From the NCBI GenBank assembly GCA_016748015.1, contig JAAOMT010000484.1, positions 111,379 through 175,378 of the forward strand: a stretch of 64,000 bases of DNA. The letters run 5' to 3'. This DNA comes from Geosiphon pyriformis (lineage: Eukaryota > Glomeromycota > Glomeromycetes > Archaeosporales > Geosiphonaceae). Made by a program: the position numbers and the translations under genes. Below are positions 20,572 through 32,097 of the stretch, piece by piece. The notes below the pieces were generated by a model. That model saw only the letters and a program-made list of their open reading frames with translations, had not been told where the DNA came from and did not search any database. Every line of letters begins with the position of its first letter. Position 1 is the first letter of the stretch.

Positions 20572-21515
20572 ATGAACCCCGAAAACTACAACAATCTTAA
20601 ACAATATTTGAAGACATTAACAATCCCAACAGATTGGTCCCCAGATAAAAAACATTGGTTACAACAACAAGCCAAACAATACTTCTTATACAACAATATG
20701 ATTTATTATCGAAACTTCAGAAACCCAGACAATCCACTCAGATTAATACAAGAACAGGAAAAAGAAACTATTCTATATAACATGCATTCAGACCCTTTAT
20801 CAGCACACCTAGGAAAAGACAGCACCATCCAGAAAACATTAGAATATTACTTTTGGTCTCAAATGAGAAAAGACATTCATAAATACGTTAAATCTTGTGA
20901 TAGTTGTCAAAGAAAAGGAGGAACTCACCTTACAGAACCTTTAAACCCAATCAATATTGAACAGTCTTTTGACAGAGTTGGTATCGATTTAATCGGATCA
21001 CTACCTATCACAAACCAAGAAAACTATTATATTGCAGTAGCTGTAGACTATCTCACCAAATGGTCTGAAGCCAGAGCCATTCAACGAACAGATGCGAAAT
21101 TAGTAGCAAACTTCATCTATGAAGACATTATTTGTAGACATGGATGCCCAATAAAACTTTTATCTGATCAAGGAACACATTTCGTGAACAATTTAATCCA
21201 GGAAATTTGTGAATGATTTAATGTTAAGAGACCATTATCTTTGCCCTACCATCCACAAACAAATGGGTTTGTAGAACGTTTTAATAGGACACTGTATGAA
21301 TCATTAGCCAAAGTCTCAACTGATTTTGAGCAAGAATGGGATATTTTTATCCCATCAGTGTTACTAGCATATAGGACACTAAAACAAGATACCACAAAAC
21401 ACACACCATTTGATTTAACTTACAGAAGGACAGCAACATTACCAATTAGTTTCACAGTAGAAACATACCCACAACCAATTGATAAAAACAATTTCCAGAA
21501 AATGCTTCAGCAATA
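20572..21515 (+). pseudogene. pol: integrase of B2
   Basis: The frame returns to the gag frame. HHCC module: MHSDPLSAHLG to CDSCQRKGG (20785-20925). DDE core: VGIDLIGSLP, LLSDQGTHF and NGFVERFNRT (E at about 21270), all three acidic residues kept. One TGA at 21214 sits after EICE. Then PYHPQTNG, LLAYRTLKQDTTKHTPF. Apart from that stop the catalytic core looks intact. Confidence 0.88.
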
Positions 21516-21955
21516 AGCCTACACTCTGTTTAGCACATTGAAAGGAAAATGATGAATAGCAGCCACCCATATTGAATACTCCCAAGCTTAACAAAAAGAA
21601 TGGCATGATAACAAATTGCCTCCAGTTACCAATGAATTTAAAATTGGAAACAAAGTTCTCTTACACAGAACTAAAGCTGAAAAACAATGAAGTGGAAAAT
21701 TCGAGAATAAATGAGATAGACCATTCTTTATTTATGAAGTTTTAGGCAACAAATCATACAAGCTAAGACTTGATGACAAAATTCTAGCAAAAGTTGCACA
21801 TAGAGATCGTTTGAAACACTATAATTCCAGAAACAATCTTGAATCATTAATTCCACAAATTGGTACACATTCTTCTTTAATCAATCCCAAAGACATTCCC
21901 CGAAACTTAGAACCAATAGTTGTCATTAAACAACCCCCCAACTTGAACACTTAAT
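21516..21955 (+). pseudogene. pol: integrase C-terminal tail of B2
   Basis: A stop-laden continuation holds KIGNKVLLHRTKAE, a GPF/Y-like RPFFIYEVLGNKSYKLRL and HRDRLKHYN, the usual tail of Ty3/gypsy integrases. No chromodomain is apparent. Stops are TGA, TAA or TAG in places of Trp and Gln. Confidence 0.7.
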
Positions 21956-22112
21956 TTCAATTTTATTATAGTTATTCCCTTATAATTTAGAAACATATCA
22001 CAACAAAAACAAAACAAAGCATGCTGAAAAAATAAAAATAATATAAAAACCCACATACCAAAAATAATTTCAATTTTATTTTTCTAATTTCATTATAATG
22101 ACTATCCCTTAA

Positions 22113-22817
22113 AATATTCAACAGTTATCTCAAAAATTAATGTTAGCTTTAAAAACAATACTCAAATTATTCATTACTATCACTGAAAAACATATTAATT
22201 ATACCCAAACAGAAATAGTTACAAATCTAACCCCAAATTCATGAAAGTATCACTCTTATAAAAAAAACACAAGAAGTTATTCTGGAATTCATTTACCAGA
22301 ACTTTTGAAGCTTGCTTTAAGAAAAAACTTATTGCTTACCCCTATTAGTATTTTACCAAATGCTACTATTCAACAAAAACTTTAACTGTGTCTTAATGAA
22401 GAAAATGGCAAATACCCCCCAATATATAGATATTTTTATATTGAAAAAACACTTCATAAGCAAAAACTAGAGCTTACAGCAGCAAACCTCACAAAAAAAG
22501 CTATTCAGAAACAACTCCACAATGAATTCAAAACAACAGCTGGACCTACAAACAGTTGTTATAAACTAAGAGCTGCTCTTAAACTTTATGACCTATTCCA
22601 CACCTGTGAAAACGTCCTACAAAACCCAATTTTACAGCCTTTGAAGATTCAATACATTGGAAAGCTCACAGAACTGAAATTTCAACAATTTTCAGACCAA
22701 ATTTCTTCAATAATTTTGGATTATTATCTAGAAATTACAGACAGTACTTGGACTTTAATAGAGCTCAGTCTTGAGGAGGAGGTTATGTTACCAGACAAAA
22801 TTAGAGATATTGTTTAG
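22113..22817 (+). pseudogene. ORF3 of B2, unknown protein ending inside the LTR
   Basis: In a frame different from pol, 235 codons are open except for TGA at 22242 and TAA near 22380. The product is helical and Leu/Lys-rich (LPELLKLALRK, LYDLFHTCENVLQ), ending LIELSLEEEVM and then ten codons within the 3' LTR to TAG 22815. Family A ORF3 has the same placement and a loosely similar LQPLKIQYIGKL versus ISPQVLYTLSTK stretch. The EEE is coded by the polypurine tract, so that part of the likeness may be forced. Confidence 0.5.
22774..22785 (+). other. polypurine tract of B2
   Basis: GAGGAGGAGGTTA borders the 3' LTR, the normal site of plus-strand DNA priming. Confidence 0.7.
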
Positions 22818-23773
22818 CATGAAATTATTCTTATAAATCTTATCATTAATTAGCATATATTATCATTTCAAATTATCACTTATTACATTAACAAAATATT
22901 CGAAATTATTATTTAATTAATAACCCAATTTGTACATAATACAAATGTAACCTAATTGCAATGATCAATCATGCAATACTCCAAACTATGTAACATTCAA
23001 AAAGTTTGCCAAAATTTGTAAGAAATTTGCCAAAATAATTGGTAGTTTGCCAAAATATCTAATAGTTCAAAGAAATAACTTGTAGTTCGCCAAAATGTAT
23101 CTTTAGTTCAGTGAAATTATAGAAAATAGCAAAGTTCAAGTTCATAGAATAGTGTTATGGCAAGTTGTATAAAAGAAGAGCTTCTCTCTTTGAGAAAATG
23201 TATCTTACTTCAGATTTAATAATTATAATCATCCTTTACACACAAAAACAAAATAAATATCAAATAAATTTGAAAAGCCAAATTTTTAAATTATTTCCCT
23301 TGAAATTAACCAATTCCTACTAACAGTTTGAAATTGATTAGCTACCAATTTCAGTAGACTGTTAAAGCACTTCCAGATCTGGATCCGAAATGACTTCCAT
23401 AAATTATCAGTTTTACTTTTTCTTTTACATTTCTTTTATTCTCTTTCTTTTCTTATTATAAATTATTTGAGTAGCCTACAGACAAGAATTCCTGTAGAAG
23501 AGTTGACTTTCACAGCAAAGTAACTACACATTTTTAGTAAGCTTCCAGATGAGCAATTCCTGGGAAAGAGTTGACATTTACTACAACATAACTATACAAA
23601 GTAACTGGCATGAAATTGGCCATTCCACTTATAAGTCCAGCAGTTCAAATTATAGGAGATAATTTGAAGATAAATTCAGTTATCGGAGGTTCAAACACTT
23701 TCTATAATTGTGAATTAACAGCATTACAACAAACATACAAGAGCTAAGAAGAGACCAAAAACCTCCAGTAACA
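22786..23773 (+). repeat. 3' LTR of B2
   Basis: 988 bp, same length as the 5' LTR. Differences are almost all C/T or A/G, many at former CpG sites. Confidence 0.92.
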
Positions 23774-24680
23774 CCATAGACTACCTTACAAAATGGCCAG
23801 AAGCCAGAACAATTCAAGTAGCTGACACCAAAACAGTAGCCAAATTTGTATACCAAGATCTAATATGCAGACATAGATGTCTAAAAGAACTGTTATTGGA
23901 CTAAGGAACACATTTTGTCAATACTATGTTAACTGAATTAAGTCAATGTTTTGGTATAAAATGATCTCTATTGTTACCATATCACCCACAAACAAATAGA
24001 CTGGTAAAATAGTTTAACAGGACATTATGTAAAGCATTAGCAAAAATAAGTTATGAAAACAAACAAGAATGGGACTTATTCATACCTTCTGTACTCTTTG
24101 CATATCAAACATTAAAGCAAAATATGACACAGTTTACACCATTCAAATTAGTCTATAGAAGAAAAGCAATGTTATCTATTGAATAAAAAATAGTGTCCTA
24201 CCCAACAAAAACTATCAATAAAGAAAATTTTGAAGCTATTTTATGTCAAAGAACGTACTAGCTAATAAAAATGTTAGAAAACAATCATAGAATAGCAGCT
24301 GACAATATCAGTAATGCTTAAGAATAACAAAAAGAAAGACATGATGTTCACCTAACTGAACAACCAATAGAATTTAAAGACTGGAGACCAAGTACTGTTA
24401 CATTATACAAAAGTGAAGAAACAATAGAGCAGAAAATTTGATCCAAAGTAAGATGGCCCATTCTATATACACAAAGCTTTAAGAAATAGACCTTACAAAT
24501 TACAATTGGAAGACAAAATTTTAAAGAAAGTAGCTTATGGAAATCAATTAAAAATTTATCATGCAAAACAACAGTCATCATCATCAGTACATCAACTAGG
24601 AACACAAATTCCATTAATCAAACCAGAATATATACCACAAAATCTGAAACCAATTATCATTATTAAAATGTAGACAACAC
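23774..24680 (+). pseudogene. pol: integrase of element C, 3' part and tail
   Basis: It resumes with DYLTKWPEARTIQ, then LICRHRCLKELLLD followed by a stop (second Asp region), PYHPQTNRLVK (the catalytic Glu replaced by Lys), LFAYQTLKQNMTQFTPF and a broken C-terminal tail. The frame fits the segment ending at 13862. Confidence 0.75.
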
Positions 24681-25379
24681 ATAGCAAATTAAATTGGAAA
24701 ATTTAAGTATATATACTACCCAGAAAACAATAAGAAAATGATAGAATCTTTTTCAACATAGACTTTTTAGATCAAATTCTACAACTTTTAAAACAACTGT
24801 TTAATGCAATTCAACAATCTTCCACTCAAATAGAAATCACAATTAATAAAAAAGAGATATGATACAGAGATAAGAACAAGAAAGGGGTGAATGAGAGTTT
24901 AACTAGAACTAAGCTGTCCCATCCTTACAAGCAAACCTCTCTCTACGAAAGAAAAAGAAAAAAAGATATGGCATGGATAAAATCTAACACAGCTAAGAAG
25001 AAGGGGAAGGAGACAGAAATGGAACTGTGTTGGATGAAAATTGAGAAAATAAGGAAGAGACTGAACAGGCAAACACTAGAACCAGTAACAAAAGAATGAA
25101 CACTTGAAAATACAAAGAAATAGAAAAAAGAACTTTTATTTGTCTATTGGTTATTTAAAATTGGGTTGCAATTAGGATTAAATAGCCCATATAAAGACCT
25201 CAACTGTCAAATGATCAACAAAAAAGCCTGCAGACAAGTAGAAAAATTTGTGAGAAAAAACAACTTAAACCTATACTACAAAGCAATATACTGACTACAT
25301 TCAGTATTTAAATACTGTCTAACAGTACTATTAAATAAAACTCTAAAAACTATCACAGTCAACAACATAGGATGGATAA
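24681..25379 (+). other. C region between integrase and 3' LTR
   Basis: About 700 bp at the ORF3 position with no long homologous frame. It includes a 70-codon Lys/Arg-rich frame (24887-25099) and, just before the LTR, a frame reading VNNIGWIMLWFKNLAKES that crosses into the LTR as ORF3 does in A and B. Probably a decayed ORF3; weakly supported. Confidence 0.35.
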
Positions 25380-26233
25380 TGTTATGGTTTAAGAATTTAG
25401 CAAAAGAATCATAAAAATAATATAAACTATTCAATCATAATATAGTACAGTAATAATCTTAGAAAGGTAATGATTAACATAGTAGCAAACACCATCTCGC
25501 GATAGTGGCAAGCACCAGTTCACAATAGCAGCCAACACCAACTGGTGATAGCAGCAAACACCAGGTTGAAATATCAAAAAAAAAGTATTACAATGTGTTT
25601 TCTCATAGAACTACAAACATGTATATATATAGTAGCTTTAATATTAAGAAAAGAGAATCAAGTAATAAAAATCATAATTTATCAAGCAATAGATCCAATT
25701 TTATCCAACAAACTCCATTTTAAATCATACTTTCAAATTAAATATCCCAAGAAATCTTTAAATCAAAAAGAAATAAAAAAGAATATTTAAAACTGAATTA
25801 TCACAACCCAAAGTATTAAGAAACTTACTTGTATTATTTATTGAATGAAACTATTATTCATCAACTGAATCCCTTGGAAGAATAATTCTTGATCAAGATT
25901 ATTCATGTTGTTACTAATTGATAAAAGCTTTATTGTAAGAATTAGGAAAAGTGCTAAAGGCCATTAACATTCTGTGTTTCTAGATTAGAGAAACACATCA
26001 GACAATTGCAAAAATAGCCTTAGAGAAGACCCCAAACAGCAGATAGATTTTAGTTCAGCCTCTGAGAAGAAGTACATAAACATACACAACAATTAAGAAT
26101 TGAAGAATAACTTACATCACGACATTAAAAAAAAAGCCTTCAATATAACAGTGATATTATCACACAAATAGAATTGAGGAACTCATGAAAGACTGATTGC
26201 AATTAAATATAACAAGAAAACCATCCCATAACA
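25380..26233 (+). repeat. 3' LTR of element C
   Basis: It begins TGTTATGGTTTAAG and ends CCCATAACA, 854 bp. Its last 486 bp match window bases 1-508. It contains short repeats of AGCACCA-type units (25490-25562) in U3. Confidence 0.82.
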
Positions 26234-26714
26234 ATGACAAACACCCAATTTAAAGTTCTACAAAAAGCAATACTGAAGGCAACATTCGAGTTTTTTACGG
26301 AAAACACAAACTTGGCTGAAATAGATGATTTTGCAGGAGCTCAATTTTAAAAAGGGAAGGATAATATTACCCAAGTAGAAAAACCAAAAAGCTATGGAAA
26401 AACATAACAAAAAAACATAACAAGAAAAACACAGTACAACTCAAAGTAACATAGAACAAATGTGTGTAATAGTTAGCAATAATGAGCAATAACTAGCAAT
26501 AATAAGCAATAGCTAGCAATAGTAAAGCAATTGAAAGCAATTCTATAAAACCAAAAAAATATATAAAAGCAAGTAGTTGTAGAAGTTGAAAAGACAGTTA
26601 GTTAGCAATCAAGTTTATTTTGTATTATACTTATTATATATTCATAGTCCAAAATACAATAAAATATTAAAAACCAAAAAGAAATCCAATTTACTACTTT
26701 ATGTTTGCCAATAT
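26234..26714 (+). other. unassigned LTR-like fragment
   Basis: A 38-codon frame starts directly at ATG 26234, then comes a 10-bp tandem repeat (26468-26530), a TATA-like AATATATAAAAG near 26557 and a T-rich, A-rich tail with AATAAAAT. This is the look of the 3' end and LTR of another retroelement, but no partner copy is in the window. Confidence 0.35.
26468..26530 (+). repeat. 10-bp tandem repeat
   Basis: About six units of the form AATARNNAGC (AATAGTTAGC, AATAATGAGC, AATAACTAGC and so on), unrelated to the family A or B LTR repeats. Confidence 0.7.
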
Positions 26715-27368
26715 TGTTATGGGTTGGAGTAACAAGCTAACGGATAGCAAGGGAGAACAGAATTGTAGGATGATAGAAATAATCAAAGAGAATTCAACTT
26801 TAATGAGCGAATTGAATGAGTATGGATTCAATATGCAAGATCAGTCTTATAAAATATCTCAGTCGCTATTCTTTTCAAAAGGTAACAAGAGAATCTGAAG
26901 GTAGAAGGATAGTCTGTACTGTCAACAATTGATCACCATTGATATAATTCTATGCCTCACATCAGCACTCTTAGAATTCAATATCAGGTATTAACTTGTG
27001 CTTTTCAGTCACGTTTATTCAAATAATCTTCAAATGCTGCAATTACACATTTCAGGAAAGTGCCAACAAGGAATCTTTTATCTTAAGATGTTTGGATACT
27101 TGAAAGTAGGAAAAGGGAAATTAGTGATAAGAGAGTGATTGAGATGAAGTTGTTATTTTTATTTATTTGATTCTTGTCTAAGAGATGATTTTCTACAGCT
27201 AAGAGACTCATTGTTCATATAGCTATTGAAAGTAGTCAATGATCAAGTCAATAGTCAGGTCATTGATCAGGTCAATGATCACTATTTAAAAATAGAGTGG
27301 CTAATTATATGACATCAGTGACTAATACATGTGATAACTAATAAAAATTATGGGTTTCAACCATAACA
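26715..27368 (-). repeat. 3' LTR of A2
   Basis: 654 bp with about three minisatellite units (27235-27280). Same ends as the A1 LTRs on the other strand. Confidence 0.9.
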
Positions 27369-28090
27369 TTATCCTCTCTAAAGAGATTGAGCTCTGGTGA
27401 AATCAAGCTATTTATAGGGTATTCTAATTGAAGGGTTTTGTCTAACTCAAAACTAACTAGTTTGTTAAAGTCTTTTGTGGATAGAGTATATAGTACTTGG
27501 GGTGAAATAAGCTTTGTATCCAAGAGACCAAATCTTTGTATAAGAGTTTTGGCTCTTCTTGCAATGGTCAAAACTCTTGGGACATCTAAACATATAATGC
27601 CCAAAATTTCCACTTGTATCTCTGAAGTTGTTTTCTTCATGAGCTTCATTTCTTCTATGATTTCACCAAGACAACCATAGAGTTCTAATTGCCTTCCATA
27701 TGACAAGTTTTTGTTTATGGGCAAGATTTCCTTAATCATTTTTCCAATTGTCATAGAAGGTGTAAGTATTGCTGTTGTTATGCTTTCCAGCAAATACTTA
27801 TCCATTTTGCTACCAATTCTTTCTCTTCTGGTAGTGGTTTTCTTTGGTCTAATAACAGTATGTGTTCCATTGTTATCAGTTATGGTGGTTTGTTTTCCAA
27901 TGGTCAGAGTAGCATTTGGATAATTTTTGATCCAGTACTTATGGAGAGTGTAGAAAGCGTTTTGAATGTTTTGATCTAGAAAATAATTGTTCATGTCAAT
28001 TGAAGATATCTCTGTTTTGGGAATGGTGTATTTATTTATATCTGATTTTTGTTGATCATTTGGGTTGGTATTACCACAACAGGTAACCAA
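27338..28090 (-). CDS. ORF3 of A2, unknown protein
   Basis: Unbroken 250 codons, the same length as A1 ORF3, with roughly nine residues in ten identical. The start shown is TTG directly after a TGA; the first ATG is 32 codons further on. It overlaps the last 55 bp of pol (stop at 28036), and its C-terminus reads into the LTR (VMVETHNFY). Substitutions relative to A1 are scattered and none makes a stop, although gag and pol of this element carry several. No signal peptide, membrane segment or known motif is seen. Confidence 0.65.
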   Translation of the reverse strand: MVTCCGNTNPNDQQKSDINKYTIPKTEISSIDMNNYFLDQNIQNAFYTLHKYWIKNYPNATLTIGKQTTITDNNGTHTVIRPKKTTTRRERIGSKMDKYLLESITTAILTPSMTIGKMIKEILPINKNLSYGRQLELYGCLGEIIEEMKLMKKTTSEIQVEILGIICLDVPRVLTIARRAKTLIQRFGLLDTKLISPQVLYTLSTKDFNKLVSFELDKTLQLEYPINSLISPELNLFREDNVMVETHNFY

Positions 28091-29259
28091 TCAGGTCGTT
28101 TGTGATATTTTTTGAGTCGTGTGTCATAAACAGGGTGATCATTGAAGATTGTTTCATATTGATCTTGTAAGATATAAGAACCATTGTTCAAAACTTTGTT
28201 GACTATAAAAAGTCCTTTCCACTGGCTAGAGAATTTATCATCATAGACATTGTCTCTGTCTGAACAGTATTTTAAAACTAAGTCACCAACACTTAAGAAA
28301 AGTGTTTTATATGTTTTTTTTTTCTTAAGCTTCTCTTGGAATTGTTTTATCTTTTCAAAGACAATTATCCGTGCTTCTACTAATAAGTCAAGAATGGTAC
28401 CAAGTCTTCTTTGCAAAATGTCTTTGTAATTCCCTATTGTTATTTCTTCAAAGAGTATTGTCTCAATGTCAGTTTTTATTGGTAGGGTTGCTATTCATCC
28501 ATAGAGTAGATAAAAAGGTTCATAACTTGTTATGTCATGATTCACAGTTCTATAAGCAAACAAAGCTGAAAGCAGTACTTTGTCCCATAAGTTTGTTTCT
28601 TCACTGGTTTTGGCTAGGGTTTCACATAGTGTTCTATTGAAACGTTCCACTAGACCATTTGTTTGGGGGTAATAAGGAGAGGAAAGTTTGTGACATATTC
28701 CCATTTTTTTGCAAAGTTCTTTAACAAGTGTACTGAGAAAAGCTCTTCCTCTGTTAGATAAAAGTTCTTTGGGGCAGCCATGGTGACAAATGATATTTTC
28801 ATAAATAAAATTGGCTTTTGAGACTGCTGTTTGGTCTGGAGTGGCTCTTGCTTCTACTCACTTTGTAAAATAGTTGGTAGCTGTAATAATGTATCTGTTG
28901 CCATCAGGAGTTATTGTTAAAAGTCCAACAACATCTATACCAATTCTGTTAAAGGGTTGACCAACAGAAATTGGGATATCTTCTTTGCAATTGGGTTTTC
29001 TTTTTCTTTGGCAGATATCACAGGTTTTGATGTATTTAGTAATGTCTTTTTCCAAGATAGGCCAATAATAGCAAGCTAGAGTTTTCTGAATTGTTTTTGT
29101 TTTTCCAAAGTGTCCAGCTAATGGATCAGTGTGCATATTGTAGATCACAATTTCTCTTTCTTCAAATCTGATGACTCTCTGGGGGTGGTCAGAATCTTTT
29201 CTATTTCTTTTATAAAGTTGGTTTTGGCAAATCAAATAAAAATTTGATTGTTTGTGCAA
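28036..29259 (-). pseudogene. pol: integrase of A2
   Basis: HHCC module at 29170-29000, first catalytic region IGIDVVGLL, then a TGA at 28856-28858 in place of Trp (KWVEAR), also seen in A4 at 40480. LSNRGRAF (Asp to Asn) and NGLVERFNRT follow, then the C-terminal SSQWKGLFIVNKV and RLKKYHKRPDWLPVV, ending at 28036. A few indels separate three frames. Confidence 0.85.
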
Positions 29260-29274
29260 ATATTCTCTTTGTTG

Positions 29275-30901
29275 TCATGTGTATTTCGGTGGGTATTGTC
29301 CTTTACCCAAAAATTTCATTAAGGCAGAGTAGTTGTCCAAGTCCATTATCATGTTTGTCAAAAAGGGAAAATTACTAATAATTAAGTTAATTTGGTTTGA
29401 GAGAGTTGTTTTGTTACTGGATGGTAAGTCTGGAGAAAGCGTCGGCATTTTGATGATTAGCTCCTTTGCGATATTGAATATCATAGTCGAATTCATCCAA
29501 GTGGAGTATTTAGTGAGTTATTCATTTGTGTTCTAGCCTCTTTTTGTTGTGCAGCCAAACCAAAGCTTGGTAATTTGTTACCACCAAAAACTTCACACCT
29601 AGAAGATACTTGCTCTAGTAACTGGTGGACCATACTACTGCTAAGCATTCTTGTTCAGTGACTAAATAGTTCTGTTTTGCTGGAGAAAGGGTTCTACTGA
29701 CATAGGCTATGGCATGTTCTTTGCCATCTTTATCTTTCTGGGAGAGAACAGCACCAAGTCCAAAGCCAGATGCATCAGTATGGAGAATAAAGGGTCGATC
29801 TAGATCAGGTTGCTTGAAGATGGGTTCTGTAACCAGTTTTTCCTTTAAAGTTTTAAAGGCTTTTTGCTGATGTGTTCCCCAATAGTAATTAACATTTTTC
29901 CTGAGTAGCTGATTGAGAAGAGAGGCGATTTTGGAGAAATTCTTGACAAATTTGCGATAATAAGAGGCCAAACCAAGAAAAGAGCATAGTTCATGAATGT
30001 TTATTGGTTGTTTAATGTTTTGGACTTTTTCAACTTTGGCTGGGTCAGGAAAGATTCCATCTTTTGTAATAAGATGACCAAGGAACTGGATGGATTGTCT
30101 TCCAAAGAAAGATTTGATTGGGTTGATCTTGAGGCCAGCATTTCTGAAGAGGTCAAAAACCTTTTGCAAATGTTCCAGGTGTTCATCCCAGATTTTTGAG
30201 TATACCATTATGTCATCCAAATAGACTAGAACAAAGTTTTCCTTGACTGATTCAAATACTTTATCTATTAAGCATTAAAAGGTAAGAGAGGCGTTGGTGA
30301 GACCAAAAGACATGACTGTGAATTCATAGATGCCATACTTGGTGATGAAGGCAGTTTTCTTTCTGCTTTCTGGATCCATTTCTACTTGCCAGAATCCAGC
30401 AGTTAAGTCAATAATTGAGAAGAAAGCAGCATCTTTGAATTGGTCTAACATTGCATCAATCTTGGGAAGTAGGTACATGTCTCTTTCAGTGATGGCATTT
30501 AATTGGCAATAGTTGACACAGAAGCATAGTGTTCCATCTTTCTTGGATATCACTACAACTGGGAAAGCCCATTCACTCTTGGTTTCTTGTATGAATCCAA
30601 GTTTTTTCATCCGGTTTATCTCTTTTTTGATAAATTCATTATTGCGCCGATTGGATTGATAAGGCTTCAAATAGATGGGTCGAGTTTCTCTAATGGTGAT
30701 GGTGTGTTGTATCACATAGGTACATCCAGGAGTATCACCTTCTTTGGAGATAACTGGACTATTTCTAGCCAGCAAATTTTCAATGTCTATTTTTTTTTCT
30801 TCTGGGGAGGATTCTTTTTGTTCTATAACCAATGATTGAATCTCAGGTGGTTCATTCTCAAAGGACTTCTGTACTTTTTTCAATTCTTCTCTGAGTATCA
30901 A
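29275..30901 (-). pseudogene. pol: RT and RNase H of A2
   Basis: The pre-RT, RT and RNase H blocks run from 30901 to 29275. The catalytic box (about 30215) is YLDDIMVYS, intact. RNase H shows HTDASGFGLGAVLSQ with its Asp kept. A TAA/TAG pair near 30270 (expected Gln-Cys-Leu-Met-Asp) splits the frame, and another break follows WSTSY at 29615. It is the best-preserved RT of family A in the window. Confidence 0.88.
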
Positions 30902-30913
30902 ACTAATTGGTTC

Positions 30914-32097
30914 CTAATCTTTGTAATAGATCAGGCATGATTTGCATTCATCACTTGGAGAATACAAGGATTTGTTGCACCAACACCAGACACAAAGACC
31001 ATGCCACCAAAAACTGTATTTGGCTTTCTTGCCAGGTTTTCTTTCAAAGGTTCTTCTAAGAATATTATAATAAGACCAGCAGATTAGCTTGCCATTTACA
31101 ATGATTTCTTCTTTGTCTGCTTTAACATTGTCCAGTGGTTTGCCATTGTTGGTGAAGATGGTATAAGCGAGTTCAGCAGTTTCTTCTTGTTTTTTTTTTT
31201 CATTGCTTTCTTCATTATCTGATTCATCTGATTGTTCTTCTTCTTGATTTTGTTTGGGTACTGGAGGAGTTGTCCAATAGCGACACTTAACCACAATGAG
31301 TTTCTCACCACATCTGATGGTTAATTCACAAAATTTATAATCAAGCAAAGCTTTTGCTTTCTTGAGCCATTCATTGCCAACAATAATGGTGTATTCTTTG
31401 ACTTCAGAAACTTCCATGTCAGTTTCAATGCTGATTTCATTGATGCAGACAGAAACAGCTTTGGCAATACTCAGTCTTTTTTTTTGTTACCATGTACATT
31501 GGTCATTGGTCTGGTAGAAAGTTTATCAATCTTTCTACCAATTGCTTCCAAGAAGTGTTTGGCAATGACACTAACAGATGATTTACTGTCCAGAATTAAG
31601 TCAATGAAGTATCCAGCCACTTGGGCTTTACAAATCAGAGGAGTGACATTGCTGTTGTCAGCAAGTCTAGCTTGGCAAAGGCACTTGTTGGTATTTGGTG
31701 TCTTCTTCTTTGGGATCAAGGATTTGCGAAGATCCTTTCTGAACTATGAGTGGGTTATTAACTGGCCAAAGGTAATATGTGCTGAGGTTTCCATGAGATC
31801 TTTGACAACGGAATAGGGTCCAGATTTTTGTACAATTTCTGAGGATTCCAACTTTGGGTGATTCTTAAAGATTTTAGCCTTTGGTGGCTCATTGTTATTA
31901 GCGGCAGAAGTTGAGGCTTTGTTGGGGTCTAAAACGAAATCAACCTTGGCTTTCTTCTTCTTTCTGGTTGGTTTTGAGGTGTTGATTGCTAGTTCATCCA
32001 TGTCATGGTCATCATCAGTTAAGTTAAAAGCATAAAAAGAGTTTTCTTCTGGTTGGCTTGCACTCTCACTCTTTAGAGGTGCGCCTACCAGTTTAAA
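30914..32097 (-). pseudogene. pol: protease and Cys-rich domain of A2
   Basis: The frame is open from the slippery site into MDELAINTSKPTRKKKK and on to a stop at 31744. The protease motif is LDSKSSVSVI (DSG to DSK). After a frame change it reads EYTIIVGNEWLKK, a Glu/Lys-rich tract and WWHGLCVWCWC with a later ECKSC. Ends at TAG 30914. Confidence 0.78.
32055..32097 (-). promoter_or_regulatory. -1 frameshift signal of A2
   Basis: On the minus strand TTTAAAC (32097-32091) reads T TTA AAC in the gag frame, followed by TGG TAG. A CGCAC/GTGCA-type stem lies 7 nt downstream. The -1 frame is open past the Met of pol at 32001. Confidence 0.75.

Larger units (their letters stand above)
13863..23773 (+). 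mobile_element. B2: complete dUTPase-bearing Ty3/gypsy-type element
   Basis: Two LTRs of exactly 988 bp (13863-14850 and 22786-23773) bound an 7.9-kb interior with gag, protease, Cys-rich region, dUTPase, RT, RNase H, integrase and ORF3. The host is the integrase gene of C, with a 4-bp duplication CCAT (13859-13862 and 23774-23777). Gag through the RT start (14896-19430) uses one reading frame, so unlike family A no frameshift signal is needed. Many TGA codons replace Trp. Confidence 0.92.

Noticed and set aside
19540-21740. Alternative genetic code with UGA as Trp in B2
   Set aside because: UGG is common in the same genes, and UAA and UAG stops at Gln and Trp sites are equally present; mutation explains all three.
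24887-25099. 70-codon Lys/Arg-rich frame as a real gene
   Set aside because: Low-complexity A-rich sequence in a decayed region, with no counterpart in B2 or other elements.
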